A stretch of DNA of 11,517 nucleotides from Nitrososphaerales archaeon TH526 (GTDB lineage Archaea; Thermoproteota; Nitrososphaeria; Nitrososphaerales; Nitrososphaeraceae). Positions within the stretch are counted from its first letter, which is position 1. Every line of letters begins with the position of its first letter. Below are positions 1 through 5,304 of this stretch, piece by piece. The stretch is from assembly GCA_014523665.1 (NCBI GenBank), contig JAATVR010000270.1:1-11517 (forward strand), read 5' to 3'. The notes under the pieces were generated by a model, which searched no databases, had not been told where the DNA came from, and worked only from the letters and a program-made list of their open reading frames with translations. The translations under genes were made by a program, and so were the position numbers.

Positions 1-207
1 ATGGCAATCCAAGGACCACAATTGGCAAATGCGCAATCCAATAGTGGAGGGCACAGTCAAACTTGTACCCAAGAAGCAACCGCTCCGAGTTCAAGTGGGG
101 GAGTGGACGTAGCATGTGTTCAAGAAGCAGGTCAATGCCAAGTCGCGCAGAACAGTGGCAGAGATTCCGCAGGTGAAATAAGCGGCCCAGGACAAGACTG
201 TTCATAG
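1..207 (+). CDS. C-terminal part of a small secreted Cys-containing protein (5' end outside window)
   Basis: The frame is open from the first base and stops at 205-207. The first visible residues end in an LANA-Q stretch, typical of the end of a Sec signal peptide (cleavage after ANA). There is no hydrophobic core before it, so the real start probably lies upstream of the window and the ATG at position 1 is internal. The mature part, about 57 residues, is rich in Ser, Gly and Gln and has four cysteines (visible residues 22, 39, 46 and 67), which could form two disulfides outside the cell. I do not recognise the family. It resembles its neighbours at 942, 1849 and 2766 only in being a tiny exported protein with paired cysteines. 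A T-rich stretch follows at 241-256. Coding is fairly likely; function is unknown. Confidence 0.55.
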   Translation: MAIQGPQLANAQSNSGGHSQTCTQEATAPSSSGGVDVACVQEAGQCQVAQNSGRDSAGEISGPGQDCS

Positions 208-240
208 GGACAGTAAGTCAAGTATCAATTCGATACCATC

Positions 241-256
241 CTTTTTTCTTTGTTGT
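241..256 (+). terminator. T-rich terminator candidate
   Basis: A pyrimidine stretch with a run of six T, 34 bases after the stop at 207. Archaeal RNA polymerase stops at oligo-T tracts without needing a hairpin. Placement fits the end of the first gene. Confidence 0.35.
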
Positions 257-867
257 CTCTCATGTGTCTGTGGATCATGGAAACGGCGGCTATACAGCAT
301 AGCTGGTCAGTAGCCTTCCAGTAGGTCTCTGCTCATAAGCCCAGAGAATTCCTCCAATTTATGGGTGCATTTTGATTACTTTCTTCACTTTTCGCCTTGC
401 TAAGCGGGAAACATGTTTACTCTTATTTCATTGCCTCATACGTATACATGATATATCTTAGGGAACTAGATGTTTGAATCGATTCACCCAATTAATTATC
501 AAAATATTTAAGACGATTCGATAATTCTCTCGTCGCGGGTTAACCTTATATCTTGGAGATCTTATTCACATTAATCCTTGTGCAAAGCAAAACAAGGCAC
601 TCTAACAGACTTTAATTTAATTAATTGATATTTAGTATGCAAGCTGGAATGGTTATGTGGATAAAAAGATCAGAACTCGGCCGGTCTTCCGATCTAATCA
701 AAATATGGGAATGAAATACATGAAAATGACCGTATCTCTTAGAGCTTATTATAGATAGGATTGAATCATCGACGCATGATAAGAAGTAAGGAGATCACTT
801 AGCTTAATTACAGGATTCAGATTCTAACACGATTTGCTCAAATATAGTAATTAAATAACTTTTTACA
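257..867. other. AT-rich intergenic region, no gene seen
   Basis: About 600 bases with no open frame of coding character in any frame. The only clear structure is the GC-rich imperfect palindrome at 667-695, which stands out from the surrounding AT-rich DNA. The right end borders the inverted-repeat arm that starts at 868. Confidence 0.5.
667..695. other. 29-bp imperfect palindrome around CGGCCG
   Basis: The ends AGATCaGAA and TTCcGATCT mirror each other around GGCC; 10 of 14 opposed positions pair. It could be a protein-binding site or a weak hairpin. The reverse strand begins AGATCGGAAGA, which also matches the start of a common sequencing adapter, so chance or artefact must be kept in mind. 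Confidence 0.3.
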
Positions 868-1076
868 TAACATTTATCAGATTTAACGAATATCAATAAT
901 CCTCCTAATGCAAATAAATTAACAAATCCACATCCTAGGTAATGAACAATACTAAAACATTGGCAATTGTTGCAGTGGCAGCAGTGACTGCAATGCTTAT
1001 TGCAACTTCAATTGTAGGCACACACGATGCGTTTGCAGACAAGAAAAAATATGGAAAGAGCCAAGCCTTATCACAA
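868..1076 (+). repeat. Left arm of 209-bp inverted repeat (promoter, signal peptide and first 45 codons)
   Basis: Aligned by eye to the reverse complement of 4317-4525, with no gaps and four mismatches (at 919, 939, 953 and 986), about 98 % identity. The arm covers 74 bp of upstream DNA and codons 1-45 of the gene at 942. Both mismatches in coding sequence are synonymous. Identity begins sharply at 868 and ends sharply at 1076; beyond it the two genes fall to about 56 % identity. This is the mark of a recent duplication or gene conversion confined to promoter plus leader. Confidence 0.9.
875..941 (+). promoter_or_regulatory. Promoter region with shared TATCAGATTTAA element
   Basis: TATCAGATTTAA at 875-886 lies 67 bases before the ATG. 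The same 12-mer lies 65 bases before the paralogue at 1849 and, inside the repeat, before the one at 4451. An AT-rich CAAATAAATT at 911-920 sits 22-31 bases before the ATG and could be a TATA box for a leaderless transcript. No good Shine-Dalgarno site is seen. Which of the two is the real TATA box cannot be decided here. Confidence 0.4.
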
Positions 1077-1193
1077 GCTAATAGTTGTGGCAACGAGTAT
1101 CTACCAATGAATGTAGGCTGTCAGAATACTGGGTCACAAGTTCAGGGGAACGGAAATTATAAATCACTGGAAAATCAACAAGCCTTCTCTTAG
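942..1193 (+). CDS. Small secreted two-cysteine protein, KKKYxKSQA family (copy A)
   Basis: 83 residues. Residues 1-32 are a clear Sec signal peptide (MNNTK, a hydrophobic Ala/Val/Ile core, then DAFA with cleavage before D33). The mature part starts with a lysine-rich KKKYGKSQALSQ stretch. It continues with CGN (Cys49), PMN and Cys60, then Gly/Asn/Gln-rich sequence. Two cysteines eleven residues apart suggest one disulfide in an exported peptide of about 51 residues. Two paralogues lie in this window (1849-2085 and 4200-4451), sharing KKKYxKSQAxSQxN, CGN, P-x-N and SQ-x-x-G. The ATG is the natural start because the signal peptide begins there. The first 45 codons are almost identical in DNA to the copy at 4200-4451; the rest is not. 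Function unknown. I recall similar tiny proteins from Nitrososphaera relatives but cannot check. Confidence 0.8.
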   Translation: MNNTKTLAIVAVAAVTAMLIATSIVGTHDAFADKKKYGKSQALSQANSCGNEYLPMNVGCQNTGSQVQGNGNYKSLENQQAFS

Positions 1194-1197
1194 TAAG

Positions 1198-1216
1198 TTT
1201 TTCCTTTTTTTATTTT
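1198..1216 (+). terminator. T-tract terminator after copy A
   Basis: Begins a few bases after the stop codon, with several T runs, the longest seven. This is the expected oligo-T signal for archaeal termination. No stem is needed or obvious. Confidence 0.5.
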
Positions 1217-1350
1217 CTGGCGATGCAGTACTTATGTGCGTATTTACTAAAAAGGGTCGGATCAGTCAGATGAAATGCCATTAACTCGAGTTACATTTTT
1301 AATCAATAATGAATTTCCCTTATTTTTGAGGGGGGGAGGAGAATAAAAGC

Positions 1351-1626
1351 TTGCTAGACAGAGTTGTCCCATCCTGTCAAACAGGCTACCAATATTTGTC
1401 TGAGAAAAAATCAATGATTCGAAGAGGAAAAAGTATTAGCCCACTTGCATCCATCGTCACCTCAAGCTATCAGTCAATCAACTACTTGAAAGCAGCGGTT
1501 CATGTATCAATAGTCGGGCTCCGCTTCCCAAAATTGGTAAATGCTTACTTCATTCAATTTGAAAATGACTGTCTCGATCGGAACGTACGTTGTGCATATT
1601 TTTGGTTCGACTTACACCATATTTAA
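1351..1626 (+). CDS. Doubtful ORF with strong SD-like site and TTG start
   Basis: An open frame of 91 codons starts at TTG. It is preceded by a purine run containing GGAGGAG at 1335-1341, nine bases before the start, one of the strongest SD-like sites in the window. The predicted protein has no motif, signal peptide or family I recognise; it has mixed composition, four cysteines and several aromatic residues near its end. A second frame (1541-1768, 75 codons) overlaps its end, so the stretch may be one old gene with a frame change. The case for translation rests only on the ribosome site. It could be non-coding. Confidence 0.2.
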   Translation: MLDRVVPSCQTGYQYLSEKKSMIRRGKSISPLASIVTSSYQSINYLKAAVHVSIVGLRFPKLVNAYFIQFENDCLDRNVRCAYFWFDLHHI

Positions 1627-1783
1627 CAACAATCAGTTGTATTCGTCTCTCGAGTTGTGCTCTGAAGAATCGAACGAGATAGTACTACCAACTGAAGACA
1701 CAGATGCACTTGAGAGGTATAGTGTTTCGACAAATAGTGTGCCAAGAACAATAGTAACTATTCATTAGTTCTAATAGAAAAGA

Positions 1784-1848
1784 TATCAGATTTAAATTAG
1801 TATTTCATTTTTCTTAAAGTAGAAAAAGAGGTAATCACAATTAACAAT
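1784..1848 (+). promoter_or_regulatory. Promoter region of copy B with TATCAGATTTAA
   Basis: TATCAGATTTAA at 1784-1795 is identical to the element before copies A and C, at nearly the same distance (65 against 67 bases) from the start codon, although the rest of the upstream DNA is unrelated. The following TTTAAATTAG could be the TATA box. A GAGGT at 1828-1832 is 16 bases before the ATG, rather far for a ribosome site. Confidence 0.4.
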
Positions 1849-2085
1849 ATGAACATTACATATTTGGTAATTGTAGCAGCAATGGCAGCGATGTTGATTG
1901 GTGCAACAACACTTTCCACAACAGACAGTGCGTTTGCTGGAAAAAAGAAATACGAGAAGAGTCAGGCAGGTTCTCAAGTGAACTCTTGTGGTAATGGCAA
2001 AATGCCGATGAACATCTTTTGTCAAAATCTTTTGTCACAAATAGAAGGCGATGGAAACGCGGTAAACATACTTGGATCACAATGA
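1849..2085 (+). CDS. Small secreted two-cysteine protein, KKKYxKSQA family (copy B)
   Basis: 78 residues. Residues 1-30 form a Sec signal peptide ending SAFA, cleaved before G31. The mature part begins GKKKYEKSQAGSQVN, then Cys47 in CGNGKMPMN and Cys58, again eleven residues apart, then SQ-x-x-G-D-G-N. It aligns over its length with copies A and C, but its signal peptide differs from theirs clearly in protein and DNA. It is therefore an older paralogue that did not take part in the recent leader exchange. It lies between the two inverted arms. Likely a stand-alone transcript: own promoter-like element upstream and a T7 run downstream. The reverse-strand frames here are shadows. Role unknown; presumably an extracellular or pseudoperiplasmic peptide. 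Confidence 0.8.
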   Translation: MNITYLVIVAAMAAMLIGATTLSTTDSAFAGKKKYEKSQAGSQVNSCGNGKMPMNIFCQNLLSQIEGDGNAVNILGSQ

Positions 2086-2130
2086 CAGGTGGTAGAGCCA
2101 ACTGTTCAGTGAATCCCGTCGACGTAACTA

Positions 2131-2142
2131 TTTACTTTTTTT
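2131..2142 (+). terminator. T-tract terminator after copy B
   Basis: TTTAC followed by a run of seven T (2136-2142), about 45 bases after the stop of copy B. Fits archaeal oligo-T termination. Confidence 0.4.
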
Positions 2143-2202
2143 ACTTCTATTAGACTAGCAAAATATGCGGCGCAAAATAAATACGGAATAACTGTTTTTT
2201 TA

Positions 2203-2422
2203 ATGGTTGTATACTCGTCCATGTTTACTCATCTATCATTTGCCGATAAAAAATGTAGAGCTTGTTATGATATTGGTATTTGATTTTGGGAGCTACCAGT
2301 TCGCAATGGTGAGCCGTGCTTTGGTCAAGATTTCTCAAACTTAGAATTGTAGAGAAGGTGTTATAGTGACTTCTCCACAAGAAGTGGCGGCCAATGAAAG
2401 CTTTGGCAGCTTCAGTGAATGA
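2203..2422 (+). pseudogene. Decayed small secreted Cys protein (in-frame TGA and frame change)
   Basis: From ATG 2203 a 26-codon frame encodes a signal-peptide-like start and then SFADKKCRACYDIGI, ending at TGA 2281. The same frame goes on past the stop with protein-like sequence (WELPVRNGEPCFGQDFSN) to TAG 2350. The next frame then carries a plausible continuation (CREGVIVTSPQEVAANESF) to TGA 2420. The FADKK at the expected cleavage point recalls the FADKKKY of the neighbouring family, but the cysteine layout (C-x-x-C, then a single C) is different. I read it as a broken relative of the secreted proteins around it. It depends on judging short frames by eye, so chance is possible. Confidence 0.35.
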
Positions 2423-2765
2423 TTCAATATCGTCAACCTATTGGAATTAATCAAGATAGTTTGTTAAAGTAGGGGGGCATATATCCAATAAATAGATAAA
2501 ATCGATAATGAGGAAGCTTCGACCGGATTACTATTTGGAAATACTACTAAAGTTACCTATTAATAGAAGTAAACTAGACCAAGGATGTGAAATAAACAAT
2601 CTGTATAAATGTATTTAGGAACCGAAATCTATTGGAGACAGCAATAATAGTAATAAATGACTGTAGTCCGAACGTACAGTAGAATAGTATGATAAAATGG
2701 ACCTCTATAAAGGATTATTCTTATTTATCTTAACCTAATTAAGTTTGAAGTATGTTTGATATTTT
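2423..2765. other. Intergenic region before the repeat protein, no gene seen
   Basis: AT-rich DNA without a convincing frame. The last 60 bases contain several AT-rich stretches (around 2715-2745) that could hold the promoter of the gene at 2766. No clear ribosome site precedes that start. Confidence 0.4.
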
Positions 2766-3122
2766 ATGCTCAAAAAAGTGCACCATTACACTGTCATGAC
2801 AATAGCACTATTCTTGACAATATACATAGGGTTAAGTACGTTCGGACAAACAGATATTCTTGCCGAAGACAAAAGTACTTCAATTAACTGTAACGATGGA
2901 AGGAATTGCGAAAGGACTGAATGTGTTGACGGAACTTGTGAAACAATAAAGACAAACTCAACAAACATCTCATTGCCATCAGAATCAAGCGATAAGGTGA
3001 TAGAGGGAAGAGAATCAAGCGATAAGGTGATAGAGGGAAGAGAATCAAGCGATAAGGTGATAGAGGGAAGAGAATCAGTTGGTAATATGATTAAAGATAA
3101 ACTCAATTTGGGTAAAGACTAA
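2766..3122 (+). CDS. Secreted Cys-rich protein with three perfect 10-residue repeats
   Basis: 118 residues. Residues 1-33 are a signal peptide (LKK, hydrophobic core, then DILA with cleavage before E34). Residues 40-60 hold four cysteines (42, 48, 53 and 58) in a compact CNDGRNC...C...C pattern that could be a two-disulfide knot. A Ser/Thr/Asn-rich linker follows. Then come three identical copies of ESSDKVIEGR (residues 73-102), a charged, probably helical repeat, and a short Lys-rich end. The ATG was chosen because it gives a complete signal peptide. The mirror frame on the other strand is a repeat shadow. No family recognised. The repeats are perfect in DNA, so copy number probably changes fast. 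A role at the cell surface is inference from the export signal only. Confidence 0.7.
   Translation: MLKKVHHYTVMTIALFLTIYIGLSTFGQTDILAEDKSTSINCNDGRNCERTECVDGTCETIKTNSTNISLPSESSDKVIEGRESSDKVIEGRESSDKVIEGRESVGNMIKDKLNLGKD
2981..3077 (+). repeat. Three perfect 30-bp tandem repeats plus 7-bp partial unit
   Basis: Units at 2981-3010, 3011-3040 and 3041-3070 are identical at every base, and AGAATCA at 3071-3077 starts a fourth. The unit length keeps the reading frame. Identity at silent positions shows recent expansion. Confidence 0.95.
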
Positions 3123-4160
3123 TTCATTTCCCTTTCCTTGTCCCAATAACGGAAAGGTCCTCATTAATTACTGTCAGATAGCTCTCAACTCTGCTGCTTA
3201 CATTTCTTACGCATTGTAACTATAAGATAGTGAAAAATAATCGTGATGCAGCTGTACTTTCCAACATGATAGCTAATCCCAAGCATCAGTTACTTCATTA
3301 TACCTTCAACTAGAACATCATTCTTATTGGCTTGATATACTCCACTCCCATGGTTATTTATCGCCGATTTGGACGTCACGAGAGAAAAGCTAAAATGAGG
3401 GAGATAATCTTCTTTGACATTTGGATATGTTAAGACCGTGTCTCTGAAGATAGGTGTGTATAAAATGCGAATGCTTAACGGCAATCTGACGATTCTATTC
3501 AAATGAAATTTGATCTTAATACGCTCAAATCTTTTGATTATGCGTAATCGACTATTGTTGGGCCTGCGTTGGCTGTGTTAGGTTACGCTGTCTCGTCGCA
3601 GATTCGTCTTAGAATCCTCATGACTTAGACGTGTGGGATATCAGCATTATTGATGACAATTATTTGTACGCGTTAAACTAAGTTCAATTTCATGCCTCTA
3701 ATTATAGTGATAGTGATCATCAATTCATTTTGAAATATCCAATTGTTCATTCTATGTTACTCGTTTCATAAGGTAACTGGGATAGTAGTTCAAGACAGAG
3801 ATATGAAGAGTGCTAGTTTTACTACATTTCGACGACTCGAATGTATGACAAGTTTTTCATACTCTGTTTTATGTTCTCAGGAATGATCTCATAATTAGGA
3901 TCTCTTTCGCCCAACACTTCTTAGAAATCGTTAGTACAGTGCTTACACACTTTGTCCTACGAGATTCCCTTCCGTTGAAAAACAAACCTAGGTAAAAAAT
4001 GGGAATTTGCAGGTTTCGGCCCAATGTCGTTATCGATCTTCTTAAATACAAAATGTATAATGAGAATAAGTCAGTATCTTACTAAAATTTCTGCTTGCGT
4101 GTTAAAATAGACTAATATCTATCTCACAATTTATAGACTGCTTATTTATGCGATAGGTGT
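3123..4160. other. About 1 kb of AT-rich DNA without a supported gene
   Basis: Frames of 40-70 codons occur on both strands, for example 3290-3502 on the minus strand and an open stretch near 3184-3315 on the plus strand. None has a ribosome site, signal peptide, motif or higher GC content. I see no RNA gene. It could contain old gene debris. Confidence 0.4.
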
Positions 4161-4168
4161 AAAAAAAA
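4161..4168 (-). terminator. T8 terminator after copy C
   Basis: A run of eight A on the plus strand is a T8 tract on the minus strand, about 30 bases after the stop of the gene at 4200-4451. It is the longest T run near any gene end here. Confidence 0.5.
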
Positions 4169-4199
4169 GATATGTCGTCGGACTTCCTTGTTCTATTTC

Positions 4200-4451
4200 T
4201 TATCCTGCTGACTGGTCGGTCGCTGCTGATGCGCCGTTCTCCTTGCCCTGGATTTGCGAACCGACATTGTTGCAAAATACGTTATACGGCATAGCACCGT
4301 TACCACACTCGTTTACTTGTGATAAGGCTTGGCTCTTTCCATATTTTTTCTTGTCTGCAAACGCATCGTGTGTGCCTACAATTGAAGTTGCAATAAGCAT
4401 TGCAGTTACTGCTGCCACTGCAACAATTGCCAATGTTTTCGTATTGTTCAT
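4200..4451 (-). CDS. Small secreted two-cysteine protein, KKKYxKSQA family (copy C)
   Basis: 83 residues. Residues 1-45 are identical in protein to copy A (942-1193), including the whole signal peptide (cleavage after DAFA, residue 32) and KKKYGKSQALSQ. After residue 45 the sequence changes. Cys49 and Cys60, CGN, P-x-N and GSQ-x-QG are kept, but silent sites are very different (about 56 % DNA identity over the next 25 codons). The end is Ala/Ser-rich. So a near-identical leader is joined to a long-diverged tail. The tail uses more G and C at third positions than the tail of copy A, hinting at a different origin. It has its own copy of the promoter within the repeat arm and a T8 tract behind it. 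Function unknown. Confidence 0.8.
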   Translation of the reverse strand: MNNTKTLAIVAVAAVTAMLIATSIVGTHDAFADKKKYGKSQALSQVNECGNGAMPYNVFCNNVGSQIQGKENGASAATDQSAG

Positions 4452-4525
4452 TATCTAGGATGTGGATTTGTTAGTTTATTTGCATTAGGAGGATTATTGA
4501 TATTCGTTAAATCTGATAAATGTTA
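4317..4525 (-). repeat. Right arm of 209-bp inverted repeat
   Basis: Reverse complement of 868-1076 with four mismatches and no gaps. It contains the upstream region (4452-4525) and the first 45 codons of copy C. With the left arm it flanks 3240 bp (1077-4316) that holds both variable tails, copy B, the decayed gene at 2203 and the repeat protein at 2766. Confidence 0.9.
4452..4518 (-). promoter_or_regulatory. Promoter region of copy C
   Basis: Same layout as before copy A: TATCAGATTTAA (minus strand of 4507-4518) 67 bases before the start and an AT-rich element 22-31 bases before it. It differs from the copy A promoter at two bases only. Confidence 0.4.
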
Positions 4526-4911
4526 CAAATCGAATTACAAAATATTTCTTAGGTTTCGTTGCACTGGGATCTCAGACTCACGTGGCCCAAAATAAGAAAA
4601 GTAAAATACCTTGTCCGAAAGAACAATCCCTATTCAGAAACCAGCATGAATCATGATCCAAGAAGATGCTAACAGTTGAAATCCCACATCAAATTGAATA
4701 TTCCAGTGCATGAATTTCAATCATGAATACAATCGGAATAAGAAATATCAACTTGTTAATGTGATACAAACATGAAATATTATGATTCAACGATTTTTTG
4801 CTGCATGATTTCTAATAATATTGAAGAGCTTCTCTCTTCATACCCTAACTAGGGAAGAGGAACAACAGAAGAAATTATTCGCACAATATTTGTTGTCGTT
4901 ATCTACTTTTC
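4526..4911. other. Intergenic region with clustered CATGA words
   Basis: No supported gene. CATGA occurs at 4645, 4652, 4709, 4722, 4771 and 4804, and again at 4911 and 4930, all on the plus strand, several as the palindrome TCATGA. The parts around 4641-4656 and 4703-4726 look like imperfect direct copies (CCAG, CATGAAT, TCATGA). A 37-codon open frame from TTG 4821 to TGA 4932 may belong with the next entry. Confidence 0.4.
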
Positions 4912-5085
4912 ATGATTTTTTTGACAATCCATGAAAATCCGTTGATTAGAAAGAACTATCATTACAATTCGACCACTTCTGTACTTAGGCTAGATTGCCG
5001 CGACCACGAACAATCGCAGAAAATACGATCTCCAAATCTTGACTCTACGGAAAAAATACCAACTATAAGAGGAGTCATTGGTTAG
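4912..5085 (+). CDS. Doubtful 57-codon ORF
   Basis: Open from ATG 4912 to TAG 5083. The product would be a polar, charged peptide with a short hydrophobic start (MIFLTI) and no motif I know. Another open frame (4821-4934), rich in Glu, Gln and Lys, runs into it. Removing one T from the T7 run at 4916-4922 would join the two into about 90 residues. There is no good ribosome site. It may be a small gene, a broken one, or chance. Confidence 0.2.
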   Translation: MIFLTIHENPLIRKNYHYNSTTSVLRLDCRDHEQSQKIRSPNLDSTEKIPTIRGVIG

Positions 5086-5202
5086 ACAAAAAATTCAGGT
5101 CGATTATTGATATTTATCTTCAGGGTGTTGTATAACACAATTAGTAAATTGAATATTCTTTTATACATTGAGTGACGTGGACCTGGGAATAGGGAGGCAC
5201 AA

Positions 5203-5283
5203 ATGAGTGATCAAATTACTGTATCAATTTATGTGCTGAAATACAACAATAGAATTGAAATTAGTTATGGATTACATATCTGA
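5203..5283 (+). CDS. 26-codon mini-ORF with strong SD, upstream of the acidic lipoprotein
   Basis: GGGAGG at 5192-5197 sits five bases before ATG 5203, a near-ideal ribosome site that most genes in this window lack. The peptide (MSDQITVSIYVLKYNN..., 26 residues) ends at TGA 5281, and ATG 5305 of the next gene follows after 21 bases. It could be a regulatory leader peptide, a small protein co-transcribed with the lipoprotein gene, or the start of a truncated gene. The stop codon lies inside the palindrome at 5279-5292. The start signal is good; the meaning is open. Confidence 0.35.
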   Translation: MSDQITVSIYVLKYNNRIEISYGLHI

Positions 5284-5292
5284 TAAATCAGA
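5279..5292. promoter_or_regulatory. Perfect palindrome TCTGAT-AA-ATCAGA
   Basis: Six-base arms with a two-base centre, ending 12 bases before ATG 5305. The half-site ATCAGA is also found in the TATCAGATTTAA elements of the secreted-protein genes. It could be an operator or a chance match. Confidence 0.3.
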
Positions 5293-5304
5293 ATCAACGC
5301 AGAA

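Noticed and set aside
1541..1768. 75-codon plus-strand frame overlapping the doubtful ORF at 1351
   Set aside because: No ribosome site or recognisable domain; mentioned only as a possible frame-shifted continuation.
2981..3077. CRISPR-like array
   Set aside because: The 30-bp units follow directly on each other without spacers and lie in a reading frame.
2786..3106. 106-codon minus-strand frame with repeats
   Set aside because: Mirror of the ESSDKVIEGR repeats; the plus strand has the signal peptide and cysteine motif.
3184..3318. Open plus-strand stretch of about 44 codons (KIVKNNRDAAVLSNMI...)
   Set aside because: Protein-like to the eye, but no start or ribosome site. It shows how easily chance frames look real here, so similar short frames got low confidence.
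3290..3502. 70-codon minus-strand frame
   Set aside because: Needs a TTG start, has no ribosome site, no motif and no export signal, and lies in AT-rich DNA where frames of this length arise by chance.
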